DNA from: Plumapathes pennacea
Lineage: Eukaryota > Cnidaria > Anthozoa > Antipatharia > Myriopathidae
Assembly: GCA_964036295.1 (NCBI GenBank)
Contig: OZ038463.1
Span: 21,129,069-21,193,068 of the forward strand
Direction of reading: 5' to 3'
Length of the DNA stretch: 64,000 bases
Position 1 is the stretch's first letter. Each line of letters opens with the position of its first letter. Positions 53,701 through 64,000 of this stretch are shown here, one piece after another. The position numbers were made by a program, and so were the translations under genes. The notes beneath the pieces were generated by a model that was given only the letters and a program-made list of their open reading frames with translations, was not told the DNA's origin and made no database searches.

Positions 53701-53999
53701 AAGATTTCTGCGGACACCACACCTAACCAGGATCGAGTGAAATACACGGCGACACTTCTTGTATTTCCGAGTTTAAAGAAATCAGGATCCGACAAAGATT
53801 TGAAAATTGCTTCCTCCTGGATTTGTGGGATAGCGTACAAAACTGCGGAGAAGAGCGACGAGCTTCATCCGGGAGATTGAATTACGGATAGAATACATAC
53901 AGTACAACCTTCGCGGTGCAGTCGGTCGCTCTATTTGAAGTATCACGAGTGATCGAAGTTTGATTGTAATTTGCATTCGCAAATCTGAGGGCGAAATAC
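50800..53999. other. Non-coding region after the Helitron fragment
   Basis: AT-rich, with a MITE-like repeat at 52158-52365 and an A-rich stretch near 53525. No exon with good splice context was found. The frame just before 54000 (53587-53880) shows no family similarity and may be 5' UTR of the next gene. Confidence 0.5.
52158..52365. mobile_element. MITE-like repeat with AACCCTTTCAC / GTGAAAGGGTT ends
   Basis: Perfect 11-bp inverted ends AACCCTTTCAC (52158-52168) and GTGAAAGGGTT (52355-52365) bound a 208-bp element. The interior is similar to 9722-9903 in the first gene's intron. Confidence 0.7.
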
Positions 54000-54440
54000 A
54001 TGGATTCGCGTTCGGACGAAATGAGTGATCGTCCATTACCAATGGGAAGCTGGGAAGCCGAGGCTGTACAAGAGTTGGGCCATATGTACGAACGCAGGGT
54101 TTTAGAGGAACAAGAGGAGGTAAACACGGTGTGGCAGAGCATGTATGAGAAAGGCTTGGGGAGGAAGGTCAGTCAGTGGAATTACCCGCCCAAAACACCG
54201 CCTGTTTCGCCAGCGGAATCAGAATCGTCTATGTCTGCAGGTCACGAGGTCGAGAAAAAAGGCTTGGCAGCGGTGCATCGAGAAAGGGCGATCAACTGTG
54301 GTCTGCTGAGGAAGGACGATGGACGCGAATGGAGGAAGAGGGCATATTCCAGCCCACCATCCATCGAGTCTGTACAGCGAGATAAAGCACACAAAGAGAA
54401 AGAAACTGATAAAACGACACAAGATAAAGCGGATAAATAG
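54000..54440 (+). CDS. Small protein with A-A-V-H-x-E-R-A core, family member 3
   Basis: 146 codons, ATG 54000 (context ATACATGG) to TAG 54438-54440. The core GLAAVHRERAINCG lies at residues 88-101, followed by GREWRKRAY, parallel to GRRWRRKNY in member 2. Upstream, EVNTVWQSMYEK parallels TVWRSMCKE in member 2. The segment between is Pro/Ser-rich (PPKTPPVSPAESESS). The C-terminus is charged (KAHKEKETDKTTQDKADK). No signal peptide or membrane segment. It appears intronless. It is the longest of the three members. Function unknown. Confidence 0.68.
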   Translation: MDSRSDEMSDRPLPMGSWEAEAVQELGHMYERRVLEEQEEVNTVWQSMYEKGLGRKVSQWNYPPKTPPVSPAESESSMSAGHEVEKKGLAAVHRERAINCGLLRKDDGREWRKRAYSSPPSIESVQRDKAHKEKETDKTTQDKADK

Positions 54441-55669
54441 ACCGAGGCGCTTTGTTCTTGAATTGGAACGCCAGTGATGAGGCATCTTTTCAGGAGTTAA
54501 ATGTCTCGCCGGATTTAATGTTTCATTTTTCACTGATTCAAGTCTTATACATGTGGCGGCAATTGGTGAGAAACTCTCCAAACAAGCATCTGACACTTCG
54601 CTCTTATCACGAAAAGCTATTTCATTCATTGTCGCATAGTTTACTCTAAACAGGAAACATTAGAAACGATTTCTTTTAATTTCTCTGTATTCAGATTTTT
54701 CATTAGTCGATGCACCTGCAATGTGTTTTGACTGTAATCTAACCTCTGTGACTTGCTGCTGCTTTCTTCGATCCAATACTCTATGTGTGACGAAACTGCC
54801 AAGCTTTGCGAAAGCAGATTTGATGACTTCAAGCTGTTAGTCCTAATTGCTGGTGCCCGGCGTCACAAGCGTCCTGTTGATTCAGGTTTATATATATATA
54901 AGTGTTTTGTTGCTGTGAAGTAATGATAGCCGCTTAAAAGCGGTGTGTGACAGATCGGTGATTAGAGCGACTTGCGTTGGGCATTATTACATCGGCTTTG
55001 TCATTAACATACATTCAAGAATTAGAAGTCTGGCCTTCGTTAAAAAGAAATATCTGAAGGCGGCTCGTTAACAGGGGCAAGAGTAAATAGGAGCTACTAC
55101 ACCGGTTGATTGATTCATTTCTCAGGTGCGCATCTTAAAACGAAAACTTCTGAAAAGATGTCGAGTCTTATCAGAGTGATAGTAGACATTTTTTGTTTCT
55201 TTTCTCAAAGAAATGGAGCAAGAAAGCCAATGAAGTAAACGTTGAGACTGTAAGCGTAGACAAGCAAAACTGACGTCATGAATCTCATGACACGTTTTTA
55301 CATGTAACTAGAAACTCCTAAGAGTCATATTGCACATGTCATTATAGAAATGTTACAATTAAGTGCCAGGCACCACGATAAACTTAAACTTAGACTTTGT
55401 TTATCCTGTCTATGTTATTCTTGAGGAGGGGTTTTCAGGACCACGTGGCATGTCATACCTCATTTTACAAGCTTTGCATTGCATGTTTATATTAAAATGT
55501 GGGAACTAGAATTACTTCATGATAATCACTGGGTGCGGAGGAGTAGCCGAAATGGTGCAAAATAATAAAAGTATAAGTGTCAACATCAATATTCATACAA
55601 CTCAAAATTGTCGTTCAATAACAACAGCTAAATGTGATCAATTCAACATCCAACTTCAACATTAAAACC

Positions 55670-56359
55670 ATGTCAAAATCAACAAACTATTTTCAAGATC
55701 GTCGATCAACAAATTGGGACCGAGCGTTAAACTTTTGCCGAGAGCGACAGGGCCCGTACGATGAGGTAAATAAGAAAACTAAATGTATTAGCGTATTCAC
55801 AGTGTGTCACGTTACTTGTGACTGTCACGCGGCTCTGCTTTTCAAGGTTTGTCTCGAGACGTAATGAGAACGGGAAGGACGTGCTTTACTATGTAATTAA
55901 AAATATTGCACATTGTTTTCGTTAATCCGCACTGCTCACACGTACAACAAAACTCGGGTTTTGATCCTGACTATAGTAACTTTGTAGAAGGTATTTTCTT
56001 TTTCCTATAGAAGGCTTCTGGACAGTTCAGTCCTGTTGTCTATTTAGTGTCTTGTTGATACACTCCTTTACATGTAGATATGTTAGAAAATACTGCAAGG
56101 ACAGCCCACTGTGACTGTCATTGTTTCACCAGCTTGTTGCTTGATGTTTGCATTGCAGTTGCCCTTATAGTTAACTTTTATGTTCTCCGAAGTGTGGACG
56201 CCTCATAATTTCCTTATCTGTTTCTTTTCTTTATTCCTTCCAGCAACTGCTGTGGAGCAAAGACAGCGATGCAGGGCAAATATCGATAACTACACCTTTG
56301 CAATGGATTTCACCGGGGAGTAAAATACTCCGAAAGGTATCGTCTTTTCTGTATAGCGC
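55670..56359 (+). CDS. Possible 5' exons of an unrecognised small gene
   Basis: ATG at 55670 opens 32 codons (MSKSTNYFQDRRSTNWDRAL...) ending at GAT GAG|GTAAAT (55765). After an acceptor TTATTCCTTCCAG (56243) a phase-0 frame continues with QLLWSKDSDAGQISITTPLQ. It either ends at TAA 56361-56363 or splices at GC|GTAAGT (56359/56360). No family is recognised, and no further exon could be placed before the minus-strand GH9 gene. Support rests only on splice-site quality and frame agreement. Confidence 0.3.
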
Positions 56360-56402
56360 GTAAGTTCCTGATCTAAACGGTACATATTATTCTTCTCACC
56401 AG

Positions 56403-56701
56403 TGTAGAAATCAAAGAGGACAATCAGTAGATTGTGAGGGGAAATTGGGAGTGTATTGGCAAATTCTTGTTATTTGTGGTTGTGTACAGACAAAAATCGA
56501 ATGTTAAAGTTAGTTTATCTGTTGTTTTGTTATGATAGGGGTATTACACTATGTGTAGAAATCAAAGAGGACAATCAGTAGATTGTGAGGGGAAATTGGG
56601 AGTGTATCGGCAAAGTCTTGTTATTTGTGGTTGTGTACAGACAAAAATGGAATGTTAAAGTTAGTTTATCTGTTGTTTTATGATAGGGGTATTACACTAT
56701 G
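56403..56701. repeat. Tandem duplication, 151-bp unit
   Basis: Units 56403-56553 and 56554-56701 both start TGTAGAAATCAAAGAGGACA and end GGGGTATTACACTATG. Only a few substitutions and a small deletion separate them, so the duplication is recent. Confidence 0.95.
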
Positions 56702-56989
56702 CATCATGAAACACATACCCCGATTTTAACATTGATGTAATATCGATTTTAACACAAGGTTGATCTTTGTATAATTGGGTGCTACTTCTGTGTAATAACA
56801 CAAGTGAAGGGGCTACAGTCCACCTTGTCACGTTCACTTGTGAACCGCATCATGTCAGCTAAGAAAAAATTAAAAAGAATATTTTCAACCCCTGACCGAT
56901 ACCCACGTAATCAACGTAGCTTCAAAATAGTGCCTGATCATTTATTTGGGTCGAATTTTTACAGCTCAACGATCAAATGCATCTATTTA

Positions 56990-59900
56990 TCACACGCCAA
57001 TCCCTCGCAGCTGTAAACTCTTAAGCCCCGCCACAGCAGACTGGAAACCAGCGTTGTAATCCGTCGCCACTTCATTGGCCACGTGATCTTTCCTGCTGTC
57101 AGTGTATTTGTCGTACTGGTTAGGCCCACCCACCAAAGCACCGTACAGCGTTTTGGGATTAGGAGCTTGACTGTTGAAGTTGCTCCAGTTGCAAGGCGCT
57201 GGACGTGAGGGACAGGAGCTGGAACGGTGATGAGGCCGCTGGGGAGGATTCTTTCCAAAACCCACCACGTAGCTATGTCCACTGTCTCCCAGCATGTAGT
57301 GGATTTGTTTTCTTGCAAAAGAGCGATATGCAGTGGGCATGAGTCCAGCGTCTGCGGCTACCAGAGCCAAGAAGGCGGTATTGGCAGCATAGCGGTTTGG
57401 GCCCCATTTGTCTCGCCAGGCCAAGCCTTTTGGTGTGTATTTGACACTGTGACGTGGAAGCCAGCCGTTTAGGAAGCGTTGAATTGCCTGAACGTAAATT
57501 CTTTTTTTGGTCATTTGTGCGAGAAGAAGCTGGACGCCAGCCCGCTTGTCGTCCCAGGAAAATGACCAGGGGTTACTCCCAAGAGAGTAAATTCGGTACA
57601 TGTTTTCTGCTTTGTTTAAGTAGGCTTTGTTTCCGGTTGCCCTGAATATGAAAACAGCAGAGTTTTGTTGCGGGGCATTTAGTTAGTTCAAGATTGCGAA
57701 AAAATTGAGAAAAGTAATGGTATACTGCTTTTGGCTCTGTTGTCTCCATGGTCATATTTTGTACTCTATTTTCTCTACGCTGGGCGGCGTATATTCCAAA
57801 GCTTGTAATGTTTTGTTTTCCGTTGATAGGAATGTTGCTTGCAACTGCATTGGACTTGATGATGATGATGGTGATGTTGGTGGTGGTGATGATGATGGTG
57901 AGGGTGATGGTGATGGTAGTGGTAGTGGTATGGTAGTGGTAGTGGTAGTGATGGTGGTGATGGTGGTGGTAAAGGTGGTGGCGGTGGCGGTGGCGGGGTG
58001 ATGGTGATGGTAATGATTACGAGGGTAATGCTGGAAAGCTGTGATGGTATTTTACCTGTATATCCAAGCTGCTGCCCATGCTAGTTCGTCTTTTCCTCCA
58101 CTCGATTTATAAAAAGGGGCGGCTTTGGGGATAGACTTGCTGTAGATACCTCGATACTTTTCGGCAAATCCAAACAACTCTGTGGCATGGCGTATTAACA
58201 GCTGCGCGTATTGCATGTTGGTTTTCTTGAAAGCGATAGCACTGGCGGCCATAGCAGCAGCCGTCTCAGCAGCCAGGTCTGTGCCAGGTCTTTGTGGAGT
58301 GATCTTGTAAGCTGGTCTGGCCATGTTCATGTCTTCAGGTCTTCCCCAGCTGGCGTGGTCTGCATCGCCATCACCAACCTGTGGAATATCAAAAATGCAT
58401 TTAATTGGAATTTCACAATTGCTAAAAACAGATGCACTTCTTCCACAAAATTGGATAAGATGGAAAGCGTATGCTGGTTTTTTATACTGTGGAAACTATT
58501 CTCGTGGAGATATCATGAAATCCTGAGGAAGATCGTAAAAAATTGTATCATAGCAATAAATCTCCAATTGGGCGAGAGAAATCCACGAATATTGCATTTT
58601 CAGTAATTTTTATTTGTGTAGAAGAAGTCCATATTATGGCTTCGCGTCTTCCTCAGTTGACATGGCTCCCGTCTCTATCTCCAACTGATTTTCATTTTAG
58701 TCAGCTACTTAAAGTTTAATTTCTGTGACGTTTTTTTTTGAGTTCGAATCTCGCTGAAGCCCTTTACTATCTTTGTGACCGCTCAAGCTGCTTCCTAACT
58801 GCGTAGATCAGTTTCATTCTATTCTCTAAGAATATTAGGAAGAGTCAAGTAAGGCTGTTTTATGAATATGTCTGAAACCTTTCACAATGTACATTTTGTA
58901 AATCTTCAATTTTTCCACCCCTTAGTTTGATCAACATATTGAATTTGCTTCGTTCAATCTCTCACCAGACGTCTATTATACGGCAAAGAAATTAGTCAAT
59001 TGATAAGTTGCTGAAATGAAAGCAGACAAAAATACCAGTTCCCCAACAAACGCCTAAGTTGCTTCTCATTACTCTCTCCCCCTGCAACTGCTTAAGTTGC
59101 TATACATATGCGTGGGTCACTTTTACTATCAGTTCTCCCTACGTCACTCAAATATTTCCTTCTGGAGCAGTTTAATTTGTTTTGAGCTCAAAAGTGAACT
59201 ACTCTCCATTATCACTAGCTTATGCATCCCTTACTTGGTCTGTATACCTTACTATATGAACAATTAGCAACGTTTCCCATACCTGCCCATATAACTCGTA
59301 TTTCTTTGTATGTGCTTTGATAAAGAAGTCAAGTGGCCACTTTATGCTTTCCAGCATGTAACTTAGCTCGCCTGAAGCCTCGTATGCTCCTCTGTAATTG
59401 ACCAGGCCCCAAGCCAACACGGTCACGCTGTAGGCCATCGGAAAGCCGAACTTAACAAAATCTCCAGCGTCGTACCAACCTCCAGTCAAGTCCTCTCCAT
59501 TCTGCCCTCGATCGCGTAGAGCCGAGTCACCCCTCCAAGGAACTCTGTTGTTGGCGGGGAGTTTGCCTGACCGCTGAGCCTCGTAGAACAAGATAGATTT
59601 ATGCAGGACTTCGTTGAGGTCGAAGGGGCCTGGGGGTGAGGTAACTGGGGGCACCGTAACAGGAGAATTGGTGCCAGGGGCCGGTGTTAGGTTTCCTCCG
59701 CCACCTTGACCTTCTCCTCGTCTTTTTAGCGTCACTGATGCTGTCGGTGCTGGGGAATTGGGAATTCCTTTTTGTAGCACGAGCACACCCTCTAGCAGGC
59801 TTCCTGCTTTCAGACTCTTCAGGTGCGGCTTATTGACAAGGACGTAGATCAGTTTGTCGGGAGAATAAGTCAGCACGTCACCTATCCAGCTCTCTACTTT

Positions 59901-60089
59901 TAAGATTGGCTTAGAGAATTTCAAGATGATCAGCCAGCCATCTGTGACATCTTTTTCAAGAGTTATGTGGACGTTGGCCTTGAATCCAGTGTTCCAGCCT
60001 TTCACAAGTTCCATCTGGCCTACTTCTGCATTCACTTCTGGAAGCACCAGGAACAACGACAGCATGGCTGCAGACCAAATGGTCAACAT
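56990..60089 (-). CDS. GH9 endoglucanase with CBM2-like module
   Basis: Three coding exons on the minus strand: 60089-59283, 58378-58056 and 57641-56990 (807+323+652 nt, 593 aa), phases 0 and 2. Residues 1-21 are a signal peptide. About 22-115 form a CBM2-like beta-sandwich (WNTGFKANVHITLEKDVTDG). A Gly/Pro/Thr linker covers about 127-153, and then comes the GH9 (alpha/alpha)6 catalytic domain. Catalytic landmarks are DAGD at 207-210 (general base region), the PHHRSS His segment at about 513-518, and E567 in NEVATDYN (acid). The enzyme cleaves beta-1,4-glucan and is secreted. In corals this would digest algal or detrital cellulose or remodel glucans. A splice acceptor CTGTATAG at 60099-60106 suggests a 5' UTR intron. 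It forms a tandem pair with the next gene. Confidence 0.95.
57858..58017. repeat. GGT/GAT-rich minisatellite in GH9 intron 2
   Basis: About 160 bp of GATGATGGT, GGTGGT and GGTAGT units on the plus strand, inside the intron between the second and third coding exons of the first GH9 gene. Confidence 0.9.
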
Positions 60090-60106
60090 GGTTCTTTCCT
60101 ATACAG

Positions 60107-61888
60107 AAAAAAAAGTTAGCGATAAGCTCGATAAGCTATTTGTGGATCAGATAAGCGATAAGCTCTTTGTGGATCAGACCAAATGGGCAAATGATGGCGG
60201 ACTCGTAAACGCATTCTTTTGCATCAGGAATACTTGACTAGTTCGTCAGTTCATGAATTGCTTTGAAAACAATACATGGCTTAGTTTCTATCTGTTGTAC
60301 AATCATCTACATTGGGTGTAGTCATATACATGACGATTGTTTCGAAATTCATATAATGCAGTTCTTTTTTAACATTTAGTGTATAGTTTGCACAAAAGGT
60401 GTAGCAAGTGGTTCGTATCCTTGGGATTTACATGAGAACAGCATGCAACATTATCGTTTTTTTTTTTCAGTCGTGCTGGGAATCGATAAAGACATTTTGC
60501 AAGACCTACAAAACGTCTAAAATATTATTGAAATCTTAGATGTGGTATCGAAACTAAAGTTATGCGAGCAAGATGAATAATAGTCTTTTATACTTGCCTG
60601 TCAGAAATCAAAAGAAATTATCCAGATATGTTTCAGCGGTCGATGGCGTACTTTGGGCGAATACAAAAAGTATTACGTTCAGTCTAGTTTTTTGTGCGAT
60701 ATAAACGCAGCTGATAATCTTTGTTTACAGCCGTCATAGTCTTCAACAGCTGTTAATATAGCAAATAAAAACCTATTTAAGTAGCAAACTAAGCTGAAAA
60801 AAAAAACAATTTATGTAATAACTCTTGATGATCCTTTAAATAAAATAAAAAAATATAACAAACTTGACAATAAACTCTTCTCTCTCTGTCTCAGTTGGCT
60901 TATTGTTTCAGGTTTAATTCTTTTTTGTCATTACATTAATAGCAATTTGAATGACGAATGGCTAATGAATGAAGACCAAAGGCCTGGATATCAGCTGTGT
61001 TTGCCTTACAGAAAAAATAAACTAGACTGGAGGTGTTGTTTGGTGTATATTTGTTCAAAGTACGGTAATGATTACTTTTTATGAATGCGCTTGATCAAGG
61101 CGGCAGAAGTGGTTGCATTGGTATTCTAGCTTTTTTACAAATTCTGTACAAATGTCCACTTGTATCTTTAAAAGCTTTTATAATCTGCCAGACGTAGCGA
61201 TTATTTGTTAGTAGTTTTCGAATGTAACTTGAACGAACTGCTTTACCACAATTTAACAGAAAAGAGATAAATGCAGTCAACGACATGTTAGTAGGCAGAG
61301 ACATTCAATTGTTTGGGTATCTACTGCTTCTCTTGTACACAAAGTTTAACCTAAGATTGAAAGTGATATATTTCCAGCAGACCCTTAGGCATTGTGTTCA
61401 AAGATAAGGCGAAACAGGTCTTTATACTCTTGCGTTGCATGTTTTTGCACAATTAATACACGGATCACCTTTTACCAGCATAATATGATTATTGAAATAC
61501 CAAGCCATTTTTGAATGTTATTTTTTGTTAAAAATTCTACCTTTCAATCCACTGCAAAAATGTTTGAGGCACTTACTAGCTTGTCGAAGTGCCTTCCTCT
61601 TTTTCCCCTCCCTCCCCTCTCGTTGCATTGGTGTTAGATCCCCCAAAATGTTCACATCCAATTTTCAAAAGGGATAAGATGAATTCGGTCAGATTGAATA
61701 CAATTTGTTTGAAAACGAAAGGGTAACATGAGGATTATAGCTTAACCACGTGGAAAGCAGAAAGAAGGCTTGGGGAAGAGCGTTATGTGCACCATTACAC
61801 TCAAAACAAACGAAATTAAACACAGCTAATCATGCTTTATTTGATTTTTTTCATTTCTTCTCAATAATCAATCTTGATTATTTTTTGT
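60107..61888. other. Spacer between the two GH9 genes
   Basis: About 1.8 kb. It should contain the promoter and 5' UTR of the first GH9 gene (minus strand). Just upstream, GATAAGCGATAAGCTC-type words repeat near 60117-60165. No open frame with support. Confidence 0.5.
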
Positions 61889-63372
61889 TTAGCGGCCAAT
61901 CCCACGCAGCTGTAAACTTTTCAGCCCCGCCACAGCCGACTGGAAACCAGCGTTGTAATCCGTCGCCACCTCATTGGCCACGTGATCTTTCCTGCTGTCA
62001 GTGTACTTGTCGTACTGGTTAGGCCCACCCACCAAGGCGCCGTAAAGCGTTTTGGGATTAGGAGCTTGACTGTTGAAGTTGCTCCAGTTGCAAGGCGCTG
62101 GACGTGAGGGACAGGAGCTGGAGCGGTGATGAGGCCGCTGGGGAGGATTCTTTCCAAAACCCACCACGTAGCTACGTCCACTGTCTCCCAACATGTAGTG
62201 GATTTGTTTTCTTGCAAAAGAGCGATATGCAGTGGGCATGAGTCCAGCGTCTGCGGCTACCAGAGCCAAGAAGGCGGTATTGGCAGCGTAGCGGTTTGGG
62301 CCCCATTTGTCTCGCCAGGCCAAGCCTTTTGGTGTGTATTTGACACTGTGACGTGGAAGCCAGCCGTTTAGGAAGCGCTGAATTGCCTGAATGTAGATCG
62401 GCTTTTTGGTGATTTGTGCGAGAAGAAGTTGGACGCCAGCTCGCTTGTCGTCCCAAGAGAATGTCCACGGTGTTCCACCCAAGGAGTAGGCCTTGTACAT
62501 GCCCTCTGCTTTCATCAAAAATTGCTTGTTGCCAGTTGCCCTAAAAATGATAAAAAAAGGTATGGAACGTTTTCAGTGATTTTAGTATTGTTGTTGTTGT
62601 TGTTGTTTTTAATTTTGGTCGGTGTTATTAAGGTTTCGGGCCCACCTGTCAAGCGTCACTACTGTTCATACGAACTACTCATTATACAAGCCCACCCCAT
62701 GGTTATAAAAATAAAAATAGAATAAAAAAAAAAAGGGAAAAAAGTCGTATAAGCCCAACTTCGGCTTTACGGTCTGAGTGGTCGGTGTCTCCTCAAAGGC
62801 ACTCTCACCGTTTATGCATTGCGTACCCAGCAAGAGTCGACGGCCATTTTCGAAAATGACGACTACGCGCAAACTGGCTTAAACTTAAAGAAATTTATTA
62901 CACAGTACATGACAGAGCAGAATGAGCCCGACCGAAAACAACTTCGCGGACGACCGAAAAGTGACAAAGTTTCCGGACGATAATTTAAACACCGGCACGC
63001 AAAGCATTAACGACGAGAGTGCCTCTTTAAGTTTGCATACTTTTATTACCTGTAAAGCCAAATAGCGGCCCAAGCTAGTTCGTCTTTACCTCCGCTCGAC
63101 TTATAAAACTTGGCAGCTTTGGGGATGGAGGTGCTGTAAATGCCTCGGTATTTCTGTGCAAATTCGAACAGTCCGAGGGCATGGCGTATCAACAGCTGAG
63201 CGTATTGCACGTTGGTTTTCTTGAAAGCGATAGCACTGGCGGCCATAGCAGCAGCTGTCTCAGCAGCCAGGTCTGTGCCAGGTTTTTGTGGAGTGATCTT
63301 GTAAGCTGGTCTGGCCATGTTCATGTCTTCAGGTCTTCCCCAGCTGGCGTGGTCTACATCACCATCACCAAC
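61889..63372 (-). CDS. Second GH9 endoglucanase, partial (exons 2-3)
   Basis: Exons 63372-63050 (323 nt) and 62540-61889 (652 nt) have the same lengths and phases as in the first GH9 gene. They encode VGDGDVDHASWGRPEDMNMA ... and the C-terminal catalytic part with PHHRSSSC and NEVATDYNAGFQ, ending GIGR and stop. The third exon is nearly identical to that of the first gene; the second is more diverged (ALGLFEFAQKYRGIYSTSIP against ATELFGFAEKYRGIYSKSIP). The exon with signal peptide, CBM2 and DAGD is not seen up to 64000 and should lie just outside. Intron 2 (62541-63049) has no obvious similarity to its counterpart. Likely a functional tandem duplicate. Confidence 0.93.
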
Positions 63373-64000
63373 CTGTCGATATTTATCAGAATTTGACATC
63401 GCTGGAAATTTTGATGTTCGTCCATGGTAAATAATGGTAAATAATGATAACGAAAATAATTGGTCAAATTTTTAGGGCAATTAAATAAAAAACTTTGAAG
63501 TGCATTTTTACAAGTTCCGTTACTCTTTGAAAACTGAAACAACACTGTTAGAATATTGCTCCAACTTATCAAATGCACGTGTAGGTGATATTTATTGCCT
63601 TGGCTCCCTGTATAGTGGTATAATAGAAATATTTTGACTTCCCACTGATTTCAGCAAAATTGTGTTCAATTTTGTTCAGTGATCTGGAGACTAGTTTCTA
63701 TCCAATTTATTTTACCAGCCCAAACTTATGAGCTATAAATTACAGGTGCATGACTTTGACAATCGCTCTCGGTTAACCGAAACTCAGCAGTCGAATTGAA
63801 GCAATCTGTAATCACGCTGAATGTCGATCATGCTCTGCTAATAATCCTCTCATTTTATCACAGCTTGCCAGTTGACGCGGCAAACCGAAAATTCAACACT
63901 GAGTGCACGCGGCAAAGGCTGAGGTAGGATTGAACACTTTATTGATTCTTCATTTGTTTTTCTTTTATTGCCGCTGTTAAGAAGTATTTCATCGTAAGGT
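63373..64000. other. Presumed intron 1 of the second GH9 gene
   Basis: Nothing coding is recognised. In the first gene the corresponding intron is 904 nt, so the missing first exon is expected roughly 300 nt or more beyond the window. Confidence 0.6.

Noticed and set aside
53587..53880. 97-codon frame upstream of family member 3
   Set aside because: No similarity to the upstream regions of the other family members; more likely 5' UTR or chance.

Overview
The window looks like nuclear DNA of an anthozoan cnidarian, most probably a stony coral. It is AT-rich and intron-rich, with GT-AG introns. It carries tandem animal-type GH9 cellulase genes, a secreted LamG/CBM14/PLAT/EGF/Kunitz matrix-type protein, and many DNA-transposon fragments with short inverted repeats. 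Species cannot be fixed from sequence alone.

Region by region. (1) 1-13244, plus strand: the 3' part of a large secreted multidomain gene. I could place 19 exons with matching phases; they sum to 3510 nt (1169 codons plus stop). Order: LamG-like, X1, LamG-like, X2, CBM14, X3, PLAT, four EGF, two Kunitz, Arg-rich tail. X is a roughly 96-residue module I cannot name, present three times, each copy on one symmetric phase-1 exon. The introns hold a pogo-type MITE, two foldback elements, a tRNA-derived SINE and several simple repeats. (2) 13.3-22.4 kb: mostly non-coding, with a deleted Harbinger transposon with intact ends (16242-17104) and a small MITE. (3) Three small plus-strand genes at 22450, 45987 and 54000 share the core A-x-[VI]-H-x-E-R-A-[LI]-x-x-G and form an unrecognised family. 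(4) 24.9-32.2 kb: divergent duplications, a decayed Ulp1-like protease gene, and a MITE lying inside a TA microsatellite.

(5) 32503-44420: a full-length, apparently very young Ty3/Gypsy element. It has two 636-bp LTRs that look identical, a 4-bp target duplication, PBS and PPT. It encodes Gag; a Pro-RT-RNaseH-IN-chromodomain Pol reached through a canonical -1 slippery heptamer; an SGNH/GDSL-type hydrolase with all catalytic residues; an envelope-like glycoprotein; and a fifth ORF. Each of the three 3' ORFs has a strong splice acceptor so placed that its start codon is the first ATG downstream, and a consensus donor sits in the leader. This suggests a retrovirus-like splicing programme. Three similar short hairpins lie between the last ORF and the PPT. 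I regard this element as the most interesting object in the window.

(6) 49.8-50.8 kb: N-terminal part of a Helitron replication gene with one in-frame stop. (7) 56990-63372, minus strand: two tandem GH9 endoglucanase genes. The first is complete (signal peptide, CBM2-like module, linker, GH9, 593 aa). The second lacks its first exon, which should lie beyond base 64000. Their last exons are almost identical although their introns differ, which suggests gene conversion.
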